From the NCBI RefSeq assembly GCF_003269035.1, contig NZ_QLTK01000019.1:62001-126000 (forward strand): a stretch of 64,000 nucleotides of DNA. Reading direction: 5' to 3'. The notes below the pieces were generated by a model. The model saw nothing but the letters and a program-made list of their open reading frames with translations, searched no databases and was not told where the DNA came from. The DNA is from Paraburkholderia bryophila (GTDB lineage Bacteria > Pseudomonadota > Gammaproteobacteria > Burkholderiales > Burkholderiaceae). Made by a program: the position numbers and the translations under genes. Positions 1 to 8,265 of this stretch are shown piece after piece; the first letter of the stretch is position 1, and each line of letters opens with the position of its first letter.

Positions 1-331
1 ATTGGCCGCGGTCGCAACCTTTCTTCGTGCCCATCAGCCCCGCGTATTCACGCAACGCGTCGAGCAGGGTGACGCGCGCTTCGAGTTGCAGCGTGTAAGT
101 GCGGCCGTTGACGGTCAACGTGACCGGCCGCGGCGGCACGGCTTGCCGCATTGGAGCAGGCGGTGCGACCGGTGTCTGCGTTTGCGCGCGCAAATGTGGC
201 GCGGCGCCGACCGTCGCGGCAGCGGCGGCGGTTTGCAGAAAGCGGCGACGTGAAGGTTGATCGGGCGTGGGTTGATCGGGTGTGGCGGCGGGTGCGCCGC
301 TCGAATCCGGATGATCGGTATGCGTGGGCAT
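1..331 (-). CDS. paoA: Aldehyde/xanthine dehydrogenase 2Fe-2S subunit, PaoA-like (3' part outside window)
   Basis: Only the first ~110 residues are visible; the gene runs off the left edge. A Tat signal (Ser-Arg-Arg-Arg-Phe-Leu, about residues 28-33, then an Ala-rich stretch) is followed by a ferredoxin-like start (VTLTVNGRTYTL) and the beginning of the plant-type 2Fe-2S loop (GTKKGCDRGQ). This is the small subunit of periplasmic molybdenum aldehyde oxidases of the PaoABC type, which pass electrons from the molybdopterin subunit. The FAD and Mo subunits would lie beyond base 1. The ATG at 331 is chosen because it places the Tat motif near the N-terminus. Family call is firm; substrate unknown. 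Confidence 0.85.
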   Translation of the reverse strand, partial: MPTHTDHPDSSGAPAATPDQPTPDQPSRRRFLQTAAAAATVGAAPHLRAQTQTPVAPPAPMRQAVPPRPVTLTVNGRTYTLQLEARVTLLDALREYAGLMGTKKGCDRGQ

Positions 332-672
332 GACGTTTTGTCGACTCCATTGAAAGGTCAATGCAGGCTGGCGAAGCGTCGAACTCCGAAGCGTCGCGAT
401 CCAACGGATACCGTGCAGCAATTTGGATGCCGTTGCGAGTACAACGGTATGGGAAAAATGCGGGGACAGCAAAGCGAATCTCGCCGGCCGGCGATCGGTG
501 GATGCCGGCGCCGAGCGTGGAACGCAGCGCCCGAGCGCGCCCTTCGGCGATGCCTGGCGTTTCGCGCACTACAGTTTTGCGCATTCGGCTCTGAATCGCC
601 GGGTACGGGCGATGCGTCAGCAACGGCATCAACGGCACCAACGGGCAAGTTCATACGCCAGAAGGAGAACTC
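332..672. other. Intergenic region between divergent genes
   Basis: This holds the upstream regions of the leftward paoA-like gene and the rightward small gene at 673. Frames open here lack a ribosome binding site and read as shadow frames. I see no strong promoter match, repeat or RNA structure. Confidence 0.4.
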
Positions 673-891
673 ATGCAGTTCGATTACCAGCATTTCCATA
701 TCGATTGCCGTGCACGTCACGCGGAAGACGGGGCTTATTACGCGAGGGCGAAGATCACGCGTGCGGCGCGAAAAAACGAGCACGTGCAATCGCACGATTC
801 CGGGGATATCGATGCCTTCGCGAACGAGGCCGATGCAATCTCATGCGCGAAGTCGTGGGCGATCGCGTGGTGCGATGCCGCTGTGAGCTGA
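673..891 (+). CDS. Small conserved hypothetical protein
   Basis: A 72-residue protein without signal peptide or membrane segment. The start is well supported by AGAAGGAGAA a few bases before the ATG. The sequence (FDYQHFHIDCRA near the N-terminus, ARAKITR, a His-Asp-Ser-Gly-Asp turn, then a helix ending in AWAIAWC) resembles small beta-alpha proteins of unknown function that I recall from Burkholderia genomes. It stands alone and is followed by a 14-bp stem hairpin. Function unknown. Confidence 0.65.
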   Translation: MQFDYQHFHIDCRARHAEDGAYYARAKITRAARKNEHVQSHDSGDIDAFANEADAISCAKSWAIAWCDAAVS

Positions 892-900
892 TCGTTAACC

Positions 901-937
901 GGACGAGCGGCGGGGTCCGGTCACCCGCCGCTCGTCC
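901..937. terminator. Hairpin between convergent genes
   Basis: GGACGAGCGGCGGG at 901-914 pairs perfectly with 924-937 around a 9-nt loop. It lies just after the stop at 891 and faces the convergent gene ending at 990. There is no T tract, so Rho-independent function is inferred from position and stem strength. Confidence 0.55.
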
Positions 938-989
938 GCTCGCCTTCCGCGGCGAGCGTTCAATTGCCGGCTTCAATTACCGGCTTCGA

Positions 990-1265
990 TCACCGGCGAT
1001 AGTCGCGCCCGGACGGCCCATGCGCCCACAGCGCACCGGCGACGAAGCCGGCCAACGCCACCACCGCAATCGCCGTAAACGGACTTTCGGCCGTGGTTTC
1101 GCGCACGAGGCTGGTCGTGCTTGCACAAAGCTGTTGCGCCTTGCCGCTGAGCTCTCGCGCTTTGCCGGCCAGTTGCGTGCCGGTGTCGCCCAACACATCC
1201 CCAACCGCGCTTTCCACTTTGCCCGCGACTTCGTTGAGCGCGCCTTCCGCTGAATTCGTGTCCAT
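990..1265 (-). CDS. CsbD-like / DUF883-type stress protein with C-terminal membrane anchor
   Basis: A 91-residue protein. Residues ~5-45 form an amphipathic region (EGALNEVAGKVESAVGDVLG, then GKARELSGKAQQL) typical of CsbD-like general stress proteins. Residues ~62-80 (FTAIAVVALAGFVAGALWA) form one membrane helix as in YqjD/ElaB (DUF883) proteins, which sit on the inner membrane and bind ribosomes in stationary phase. The start follows GGGAGCAAAAACGT. Role in stress or stationary phase is inferred from the families; the two features together place it between CsbD and DUF883. Confidence 0.8.
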   Translation of the reverse strand: MDTNSAEGALNEVAGKVESAVGDVLGDTGTQLAGKARELSGKAQQLCASTTSLVRETTAESPFTAIAVVALAGFVAGALWAHGPSGRDYRR

Positions 1266-1445
1266 ACGTTTTTGCTCCCATTGTCATATTTACGCGTGGG
1301 GCGTCTGCAATCGCAATGCCGCTACGCCAGGGTTTCGCGCAACCGCCCGGCGAGGGGCGGCGTACGTCCACCAGACGGGGCGCAAGAAGCGCGCCCGGGA
1401 ACACCACGGAACGGGGGCCGAAAACGCGTGAAGCGCGTTACGGAG

Positions 1446-2129
1446 TCAATGTCGGCGGCGCGCATTGATGCCGACGAACACCGCCATCAGCATCAGGAAT
1501 CCGCCGAACAGCAGCGCGGAATTGAGTGCCGCATGCGCGACGCCAAGCCGCCCGACGTTGATGAACGGATAGGGGTAGTAGTCGGACGCACCGCCGCGCC
1601 AGAAAGTCACGGCAAGATAGGCCAGCGGATACACGAGCCACAGCAGACCGTGGCGCAGTTTCAGCTGGAAGCGCGGGACGAACAGGAGCCAGTAAAGCGC
1701 GGAAAGCATCGGCAAAATGCTGTGCAGCGACTCGTTGAGCAGCATCCTGAACGCGGTCGGCGTCCACCATCCGCGCAACAGCAGGTTATAGGCGATACCG
1801 ACGAACACCATGTAGCCGACCACCGCGGTCACGACCGTCGGTTGCCGGAAAAAACGCGCCAGCGGCGACCTGAGCCCACGCAGCGCCACGCAGGTGAAAC
1901 AGATTGCGCAGGCCAGCGCAGTCAGGTTGGTCAGGTAGCTGCTCATGCGGGCCAGCCCGTCCAGCACGGTTAGCCCATGCGAAAGCTTACGGTTGAGCGT
2001 CACGCCGGCTTGCGCGACGATCGCGAGCCACGCGATGACGGCGATAATCGACGCCAACGTCACCGACGAAACACTGGGCGTATGCAGCGGAAGATCGGGC
2101 TCCCGTTGCTGATAAGGGGCAGGGCGCAT
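1446..2129 (-). CDS. Pr6Pr family integral membrane protein
   Basis: A 227-residue protein with about six hydrophobic helices (first at ~26-44, last at ~200-218) and the signature Tyr-Pro-Leu-Ala-Tyr, then YPYPFINVGRLG, that marks the Pr6Pr family. Function is unknown. No Shine-Dalgarno precedes the ATG; instead a TATAAA box lies about 9 bases upstream, so a leaderless transcript is possible. The start codon lies inside one arm of a perfect 14-bp inverted repeat (2125-2138/2174-2187). It follows motB on the same strand, but that repeat argues for separate regulation. Confidence 0.8.
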   Translation of the reverse strand: MRPAPYQQREPDLPLHTPSVSSVTLASIIAVIAWLAIVAQAGVTLNRKLSHGLTVLDGLARMSSYLTNLTALACAICFTCVALRGLRSPLARFFRQPTVVTAVVGYMVFVGIAYNLLLRGWWTPTAFRMLLNESLHSILPMLSALYWLLFVPRFQLKLRHGLLWLVYPLAYLAVTFWRGGASDYYPYPFINVGRLGVAHAALNSALLFGGFLMLMAVFVGINARRRH

Positions 2130-2187
2130 GCGATCGATTTTATACGCGCCACCGGGGCTGCGCAGTGTGCGCTATCGATCGCATGCG
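2125..2187. repeat. Perfect 14-bp inverted repeat over the Pr6Pr start
   Basis: CGCATGCGATCGAT (2125-2138) and its exact complement (2174-2187) are separated by 35 bases. The left arm contains the start codon of the Pr6Pr gene and the spacer holds TATAAA on the minus strand. It could be a dimeric-regulator binding site, an mRNA structure, or a terminator for motB. Confidence 0.6.
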
Positions 2188-2222
2188 TTCAGGTTGCGCA
2201 GGTCCAACAGCGGCGAGAAAAG

Positions 2223-3212
2223 CTATGGCGTGCCATGCGTTGCGGCCACCGGCTGCAGACGTTCCACGACCGCCGGAATGGCCGAGCTTGCGGGTGTCGC
2301 TTCGTCGATCGCGGTGCGGCCGCCGTCGTGGAAAAAGGCCAGTTCCGCCGCCTTGTTCAGCACGAGAATGCTGATGCGGCGGTTGGTCGGCTCGTCGACG
2401 ACCTTGCTGTTCAGCGGCAAGACGTCGGCCAGTCCGCGCACCTGCAATAGCTTCTCACCGTGCATGCCGCCCGCCACCAGCGCGCGGCGCGCGGCGTTGG
2501 CGCGCTCCGACGACAATTCCCAGTTCGAATAGCCGTCCGGACCCGCGGTGTACGGCACCGCATCCGTGTGGCCGGCAATCGAAATACGGTTGTCGACGTC
2601 GTTGAGCGCGGCGCCGATCTGCGTGAGGATCGTTACCGCATACGGTTGCAGCTTCGAACTGCCGGAGGCGAACATGGGCCGGTTTTGCGAGTCGACGATC
2701 TCGATGCGCAGGCCTTCGTTGGTGATCGAAATGCGGATCTGATCCTTGAATGCCTTCAAGGCCGGGCTCTGTTCGATCAGCGTGGTGAGCTTCGCTTTCA
2801 GTTGTTCGAGGCGAGCCGCATCGGCGGGCGAGACGGTCGGTGCCGCCGTGGTCGGTGGGGTGGGCTGGGTCTGGCTCTTCTTGCCGTCGCCGGGCCGCGT
2901 GTCGGAGATATCGCGGCCGCCGCCCTGCACCACGCTCGGCCGCGCGGCGGCGGTGCCCTGGTTACCGCCGAGCAGGCTCGACAGCGGCGTGTTGAAATAA
3001 TCCTCGATGCCCTGCTTGTCGTACTTCGACGTGGAACCGAGCAGCCACATCAATAGAAAGAACGCCATCATCGCCGTGACGAAATCGGCGTACGCAATCT
3101 TCCAGGCGCCACCGTGATGCGCGCCGTGATCGTCGCCCTTGCGCATGCGGCGCACGATCACAGGCGCGGGCGTCTCCACCTGTTGCGACGCGCGCGACTG
3201 TCTTTCGCTCAT
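2223..3212 (-). CDS. motB: Flagellar motor stator protein MotB
   Basis: A 329-residue inner-membrane protein. The single helix (about 37-60) carries AYADFVTAMMAFFLLMWLLG with the proton-binding Asp at residue 43. A periplasmic linker rich in Thr/Pro follows, then an OmpA-like peptidoglycan-binding domain (AGHTDAVPY, SNWELSSERANAARRAL). It anchors the stator and, with MotA, conducts protons that drive flagellar rotation. Two ATGs are adjacent; the second (3212) has the better spacing from GGAG. MotA ends 14 bases upstream, so the pair is co-transcribed. No flhDC or che genes adjoin it. Confidence 0.93.
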   Translation of the reverse strand: MSERQSRASQQVETPAPVIVRRMRKGDDHGAHHGGAWKIAYADFVTAMMAFFLLMWLLGSTSKYDKQGIEDYFNTPLSSLLGGNQGTAAARPSVVQGGGRDISDTRPGDGKKSQTQPTPPTTAAPTVSPADAARLEQLKAKLTTLIEQSPALKAFKDQIRISITNEGLRIEIVDSQNRPMFASGSSKLQPYAVTILTQIGAALNDVDNRISIAGHTDAVPYTAGPDGYSNWELSSERANAARRALVAGGMHGEKLLQVRGLADVLPLNSKVVDEPTNRRISILVLNKAAELAFFHDGGRTAIDEATPASSAIPAVVERLQPVAATHGTP

Positions 3213-3226
3213 CATGCCGCTCCGCG

Positions 3227-4096
3227 TCAGGCCGACTTCGGCATCTTGGTGGCGCGCACGGCGTCGTCGAGCTCCTGGAAGCTCGGCCGGTCGGCGGTGA
3301 ACAGCACCTTGCGGCCGAACTCGACGGCGATCGGCGGCGCGTAGCCGGACAGCGACGCAAGCAGCACGGCCTTCACGCACTGATACGGTTTGGCGGCGGC
3401 GCGGGCTTTTGCGTTCAGCAGATCGGCGACAGGGCCGATAAAACCATACGCGAGCAGAATGCCGAGGAACGTGCCGACCAGCGCGCCGGCGATCATTTCG
3501 CCGAGCACGGCGGGCGGCGCGCCGACCGAACCCATGGTGTGAACCACGCCCATCACGGCCGCGACAATGCCGAACGCGGGCAGGCCGTCGGCCATCTTCT
3601 GAATTGCATTGGCTGCGACCGAAGCTTCCGCGTGGTGCGTGGCCAGTTCCTCATCCATCAGGTCCTGCACTTCGAGCACGTTCACGTTGCCACCGGACAT
3701 CATGCGCAGATAGTCGACGATAAAATCGAGCAGGTGATGATCTTCCAGCACGTGCGGGTATTTCTGGAACAGCACGCTCTCCTCAGGCGCCATGACGTCG
3801 GCTTCGAGCGACATCATGCCTTCCTTGCGGGCTTTCTGAAGCAACTCGTACAGCAGCGCGATCAGTTCGAGATATTTCTCTTTGGTGTAGCCGCCGGTCT
3901 TGAAGCACGACGGGATCGCCTTGATGGTCTTCTTCAGCGTGGAAGTCGGATTGCTCACGACAAACGCGCCGATCGCCGCGCCGAAAATACACAGTAATTC
4001 GAACGGCTGTAGGAGTGCCAGCACGTGGCCGCCCACGCCGACAAAACTACCGATCACAGAACCGATCACCAGCACCCAACCGATTGCGACAAACAT
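3227..4096 (-). CDS. motA: Flagellar motor stator protein MotA
   Basis: A 289-residue membrane protein starting MFVAIGWVLVIGSVIGSF, as in standard MotA. Two N-terminal helices, a large cytoplasmic segment with charged residues that contact FliG, and two C-terminal helices (PAFGIVAAVMGVVHTMG and GALVGTFLGILLAYGFIGPVA) are visible. MotA and MotB form the proton-driven torque unit. The ATG at 4096 follows CGGAGAGAGT; a longer frame back to 4135 lacks such a site. The gene leads the motAB unit. Confidence 0.93.
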   Translation of the reverse strand: MFVAIGWVLVIGSVIGSFVGVGGHVLALLQPFELLCIFGAAIGAFVVSNPTSTLKKTIKAIPSCFKTGGYTKEKYLELIALLYELLQKARKEGMMSLEADVMAPEESVLFQKYPHVLEDHHLLDFIVDYLRMMSGGNVNVLEVQDLMDEELATHHAEASVAANAIQKMADGLPAFGIVAAVMGVVHTMGSVGAPPAVLGEMIAGALVGTFLGILLAYGFIGPVADLLNAKARAAAKPYQCVKAVLLASLSGYAPPIAVEFGRKVLFTADRPSFQELDDAVRATKMPKSA

Positions 4097-4550
4097 ACTC
4101 TCTCCGATTATCTTGCCTGACGCGTGATCGAACACGATCGATCAAGAACGGGCCCTTTTTCGAAGGACTTTTCTCGTGCGCCACAAAAAAGTTTGTATGT
4201 ACTGGTAAACGGCGCGAATCTTTTTTGCTGAAGTGCCCGCACCCATGAAAACGCAAAATTCACCAGATAGTTAGTTTGAGATGACGCTTCCGGTAATTTC
4301 GTCCGTTAACTGGGCGATCGTTGCAGCCGCAACTTTTCCGCCGGTGTCGGTGGGAAAACCCGAGCGAGCGGCTCAGTCATGCGAAATGGATGGCGTCACC
4401 TTTTTACCGATCGGTCTGCTAGCATGGCTACCGGCTCGTGGCGACGGCTGTTCCAGCCGCCACGCTCATGCGCCGGACGTTCCGCTTTATCGTGCCCGCA
4501 CACGTCGTCTCTAGAACCGATCGTGAAGATTCACAAAAACGGAGAAGAGC
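4097..4550. other. Intergenic region upstream of motA and the DUF2252 gene
   Basis: A 450-bp divergent intergenic region, visibly richer in A and T than its flanks at 4140-4300. It must hold the motA promoter on the minus strand and that of the DUF2252 gene on the plus strand. I looked for a FliA-type (sigma-28) promoter before motA and did not find a convincing one. No ORF here has a credible start. Confidence 0.4.
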
Positions 4551-5960
4551 ATGAAAGCCAGCACCATTGCCGAACGCGAGGCCCGTGGCCGCGCCGCCCG
4601 CGAGCACTCGAAGCGCTCGAGCCATAAAGCGGTCGGCGAATTGGATCGCGATCCGGTCGAACTGCTCCGGCAAAGCAGCGAAGGCCGCGTTGAAAACCTC
4701 GTGCCGCTGCGCTACGGGCGCATGGCGGTCTCGCCCTTCACCTTTTTCCGTGGCACCGCGATCCTGCAGGCGCATGACCTGAGCAAGGTGCATGACAGCG
4801 GGCTCGTCATGACGATCTGTGGCGACGGCCACCTGATGAACTTCGGTGGCTTCGCCACGCCCGAACGGCAACTCGTCTTCGATCTGAACGACTTCGACGA
4901 AGTGGCGGTCGGTCCATTCGAATGGGATCTCAAGCGGCTCACGGCGAGCCTGGTGGTCGCCGCGCGTCATATGCGCCTGAGCCGCGGCACGGCCGAGCAT
5001 CTGGTGATGACGGCGGTGTCGACCTATCGCGACCGCATGGCGCAATACGCGCAATGCGGAGCACTTGAGCTCTGGTACGACCGCATCACATTCGATCTGA
5101 TGGCCGAGACAGCGCTCACGCCGGAACGACGCCGCGCGGTGCGGCGCGGCATGGAAAAGGCGGCGAGCCGCACGCATGAAAGCCTGCTGGAGAAAATGGC
5201 CGAGTTCGACGGCGAGGCCTGGACGATTCGCGATGCGCCGCCGGGCATGTTTCACGTGCACGGCGCGAACACGCTGTTCTCGCCGGAAGACGACTGGTTC
5301 AGCATCGGCAACTGGCGCACCTTGATCGAGCCGATGTGGGACCAGTACCTGAGCACCTTATCGCACGACCGCCGTGAATTGCTCGGTCATTTCACCGCGC
5401 AGGATCTCGTTTTCAAAGTGGTGGGCGTGGGCAGCGTGGGCACGCGCTGCCTCGTGCTGCTGAACGTCGATCACATGGGCAAGCCGCTTTTCATCCAGAT
5501 CAAGGAAGCGCGCAAGTCGGTGATCGCGCAGTTTCACAAGTCGCCGGCGTATAAGCACGAAGGACAGCGGGTGGTCGGCGGGCAGCGCATGTTGCAGGCG
5601 GCCAGCGATATTTTTCTCGGTTGGGCGACCGGCCCGTCGGGGCGGCATTTCTATTTTCGCCAACTGCGCGACATGAAGCTGTCGGCGAATATCGAGCTGT
5701 TCGACACGGATCTGCTGGAGGGGTACGCACGGCTATGCGGCTGGATCATGGCGCGCGCGCATGCCAAGGCGAGTGGCCAGGCGATCGAAATCAGCGCGTA
5801 TATCGGGCGCGGCGATCAGTTCGCGGAGGCGTTGACCGGCTACGCTACGGCGTACGCGGATCAGGTGGAACGCGATTACGACGTGTTCCTGAAGGCGTGC
5901 CGTAGCGGGGAACTCGAAGCACGCACCGATGAGGACATGGCGGCGGATTTCCGCGTGTAG
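4551..5960 (+). CDS. DUF2252 family protein (kinase-like fold)
   Basis: A 469-residue soluble protein matching DUF2252 along its whole length. Visible family signatures are LVPLRYGRMAVSPFTFFRG (~50-68), ICGDGHLMNFGGF (~88-100) and FDLNDFDEVAVGPFEWDLKR. The GDGHxxNFG and DxNDFDE blocks resemble the catalytic and metal-binding loops of aminoglycoside phosphotransferase-type kinases, so a small-molecule kinase activity is plausible but unproven. The start is set by ACGGAGAAGAGC before the ATG. It appears monocistronic and converges on the deacetylase gene. Confidence 0.88.
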   Translation: MKASTIAEREARGRAAREHSKRSSHKAVGELDRDPVELLRQSSEGRVENLVPLRYGRMAVSPFTFFRGTAILQAHDLSKVHDSGLVMTICGDGHLMNFGGFATPERQLVFDLNDFDEVAVGPFEWDLKRLTASLVVAARHMRLSRGTAEHLVMTAVSTYRDRMAQYAQCGALELWYDRITFDLMAETALTPERRRAVRRGMEKAASRTHESLLEKMAEFDGEAWTIRDAPPGMFHVHGANTLFSPEDDWFSIGNWRTLIEPMWDQYLSTLSHDRRELLGHFTAQDLVFKVVGVGSVGTRCLVLLNVDHMGKPLFIQIKEARKSVIAQFHKSPAYKHEGQRVVGGQRMLQAASDIFLGWATGPSGRHFYFRQLRDMKLSANIELFDTDLLEGYARLCGWIMARAHAKASGQAIEISAYIGRGDQFAEALTGYATAYADQVERDYDVFLKACRSGELEARTDEDMAADFRV

Positions 5961-5985
5961 CGCCGGGGCGCGTAGGCGGCGCGCG

Positions 5986-6837
5986 TCAGTGCTCGACGCG
6001 CGCTTCGCGCAGCGTGACGAAACGCAGACGTTGTTCGCGCGCCGCTTCGACCACGCGCGGCAGCACGGCGAGGATCAGCGGCCGGCCGTCGCTCGTGAGG
6101 GCCGCGTTGCCGTCATGCAGCAGCAGAATGTCGCGTGCGGCGAGACCGTCGAGCAAGCGCCGCGTCACCACATGAGGATCGCGTTCACGCGTGTCGTAGC
6201 CGCGCCGCGTCCACGCCGCGAGCCGCAAATCGAGCTTGCGCAGCACGGGTTCGAGGAAAATATTGCGCAGGCCTGCCGGTGCGCGGAAGAACATCGGCCG
6301 CTCGCCGCTCAGCGCTTCCAGGGTGCGTTGCGCGGCGTCGATCTCGCGCGTGAGCGAGCCCGGCAACGTGACGGAAAACGTGTGCACGTGAACCTGCGAG
6401 TGGTTTTCGAGCGTATGCCCGCGCGCCACGATGTCGCGCGCGAGTTCCGGGTAGCGCTGCGCCTTCGCACCAATGCAGAAGAACGTGGCACGCACGCCGA
6501 GCGCGTCGAGCAGGTCCAGCACTTGCGGCGTGACGACAGGGTCGGGACCGTCGTCGATAGTCAGCGCGATCGCGTCGGCGTTCTGCGTGCCGGCGGGCAG
6601 GCGGGTCCAGTTCGGACCCAGCAGCGAGGTGCGCGGCAACAGGCCGGCCACGGTGAAGACGGCGTGATTCGCGAACATCGCGGCCAGCCACCAGGGCCAC
6701 ATGGAGGGTGTCAGCAACACGCCGGCCAGCACGAAGACGTGCCAGGCAGCTGTGGCCGTGAGCATGGCGGGGTAGCCGGTGCGCGGCCAGCGCAATGGCG
6801 CCGGTGCGGCGCCATGCGGCGAAGAGTGTTCAGTCAT
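5986..6837 (-). CDS. Membrane-anchored polysaccharide deacetylase (NodB domain)
   Basis: A 283-residue protein with two N-terminal hydrophobic stretches (~24-43 and ~47-66) and then a NodB homology domain. Motif 1 is TIDDGPDP (93-100) with the catalytic and metal Asp; motif 2 is NHSQVH with His146 and His150 as metal ligands; FRAPAG is motif 3 and LLLHDG near the C-terminus is motif 5. Such enzymes remove N- or O-acetyl groups from cell-surface glycans; the substrate here cannot be read. It is convergent with the DUF2252 gene, 25 bp away. Confidence 0.85.
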   Translation of the reverse strand: MTEHSSPHGAAPAPLRWPRTGYPAMLTATAAWHVFVLAGVLLTPSMWPWWLAAMFANHAVFTVAGLLPRTSLLGPNWTRLPAGTQNADAIALTIDDGPDPVVTPQVLDLLDALGVRATFFCIGAKAQRYPELARDIVARGHTLENHSQVHVHTFSVTLPGSLTREIDAAQRTLEALSGERPMFFRAPAGLRNIFLEPVLRKLDLRLAAWTRRGYDTRERDPHVVTRRLLDGLAARDILLLHDGNAALTSDGRPLILAVLPRVVEAAREQRLRFVTLREARVEH

Positions 6838-7080
6838 AAAGCGTACTTCCGGTCAGCCTTCCTCCGTCCTGGGAAGGTCTTGAATCGCGCGAGCGGCGCG
6901 CAACATCGAACGATACCATTGATGCGCGGCGCAACGTAGCAGCGCATAGCGCCGAAAATTAATGACAGCGCTTTGAAAGGCATCGTTTCGCTGGGTCTGG
7001 ACCTTGGCAGAACAACAGCGACTATTGCTGATGGACCATGAGTCGGCGCCATAGCACCGACTCTGTTAGACAGGAGAGAC

Positions 7081-7848
7081 GTGGTGACGGGAGCAGGCAT
7101 CAAGAAGGTCGCGCTGGTAACGGGCGCGGGCAGCGGGATTGGCCGCGCGTGCGCGCTCAAGCTGCTGGAACACGGTTATAGCGTCGTGCTGGCCGGTCGG
7201 CGCCAGGCGCCGCTCGATGCGCTCGCGCGCGAAGCGCAACAACTCGGCGGCGACGCGCTGGCGGTCGCCTGCGACGTGACCGACGCCGCGAGCGTCGCCG
7301 CGTTGTTCGACGTCATCCGCGAGCGGCGCGGCCGGCTCGACCTGCTGTTCAACAACGCCGGCCGCAGCGCCGCGCCGGTCGAGATCGACGAACTCGATAT
7401 CGACGAATGGCGCGCGGTGGTCGATACCAATCTCACCGGCGTGTTCCTGTGCACGCGAGCGGCCTTCGGTCTGATGAAAACGCAGAACCCGCGTGGCGGG
7501 CGCATCATCAATAACGGCTCGATCTCGGCGCATGCGCCGCGGCCTCACAGCATCGCGTACACGGCGACCAAGCATGCGATCACCGGCCTCACGAAAGCCG
7601 TCTCGCTCGACGGCCGTCCGTACGACATCGTGTGCGGGCAGATCGACATCGGCAATGCGGCCACGGACATGGCCGCGCGGATGGCACAGGGCACGCCGCA
7701 AGCGAACGGCGCAATCATGATCGAACCGTTGATGGACGTTCAGCACGTGGCCGACGCGATCTTGCATATGGCCGAACTGCCGTTGTCGGCGAATGTGCAG
7801 TTCATGACCATCATGGCGAGCAAGATGCCGTTCGTTGGGCGGGGATGA
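7081..7848 (+). CDS. SDR family oxidoreductase
   Basis: A 255-residue classical short-chain dehydrogenase. The Rossmann motif TGAGSGIG lies at 14-21, NNAG at 91-94, Ser147, and the catalytic Tyr160/Lys164 pair in YTATK. NAD(P)-dependent oxidation or reduction of an unknown carbonyl/alcohol is expected. Translation starts at GTG 7081 or the adjacent GTG 7084, just after ACAGGAGAGAC. A small hairpin (GAGTCGG 7040-7046 with CCGACTC 7057-7063) sits in the leader. No clear pathway context. Confidence 0.88.
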   Translation: MVTGAGIKKVALVTGAGSGIGRACALKLLEHGYSVVLAGRRQAPLDALAREAQQLGGDALAVACDVTDAASVAALFDVIRERRGRLDLLFNNAGRSAAPVEIDELDIDEWRAVVDTNLTGVFLCTRAAFGLMKTQNPRGGRIINNGSISAHAPRPHSIAYTATKHAITGLTKAVSLDGRPYDIVCGQIDIGNAATDMAARMAQGTPQANGAIMIEPLMDVQHVADAILHMAELPLSANVQFMTIMASKMPFVGRG

Positions 7849-7962
7849 GATGGGCTGACGGCCACACGGGCTGATGCCGGCGGCCGGCGAAGGGCACCAG
7901 CGGCACAGTGCCGGAGATCAACTTATACTGAGCGCTTTCTCCTTCACGGACCGCGATTTGCC

Positions 7963-8211
7963 GTGCCTCGAGCCACACTCCACGACGACCCGCAGCCGGT
8001 GCCGCCCGTGCAGCCCGATCTCGACGAGTGCTGTCACAGCGGCTGCAATCCGTGTGTATTCGATCTCTACGACGAAGCGCTCGAGCGTTATCATGCCGCG
8101 CTTGCGCAATGGCGAGAGCGTCAGGAGCGTCAGGCGGCTAAGGCATCGGTGCCTCAGCAGATCACGCCCAGGCGCCAAAGCAGGCCGCGTCAACGTCGTG
8201 GCCCAGCTTAG
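7963..8211 (+). CDS. Small oxidoreductase-like (OXLD1-type) protein
   Basis: An 82-residue protein with PVPPVQPDLDECCHSGCNPC at ~12-31, the conserved Cys cluster (C23, C24, C28, C31) of the oxidoreductase-like N-terminal domain also found in eukaryotic OXLD1. A helix rich in Arg and Gln follows (DEALERYHAALAQWRERQERQ). The Cys set may bind a metal or an iron-sulfur centre; the role is unknown. It starts with GTG and lacks a strong Shine-Dalgarno. The sirtuin gene starts 54 bp downstream, suggesting joint transcription. Confidence 0.75.
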   Translation: MPRATLHDDPQPVPPVQPDLDECCHSGCNPCVFDLYDEALERYHAALAQWRERQERQAAKASVPQQITPRRQSRPRQRRGPA

Positions 8212-8265
8212 GGCGGCTCGCCGGGCACCCTCTAAAAAGCCCCGCATTCCACCATCCCACCCGTC

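Noticed and set aside
423-1253. Long plus-strand frame of 276 codons
   Set aside because: Arg- and Ala-rich translation, no ribosome site, and it covers the CsbD gene on the other strand. It is a shadow of high-GC coding DNA.
1272-1973. Plus-strand frame of 233 codons
   Set aside because: Opposite strand of the Pr6Pr gene, with Gln/Arg/His-rich composition and no domain.
4097-4260. Sigma-28 promoter before motA
   Set aside because: No match to the FliA consensus with correct spacing was found on the minus strand.
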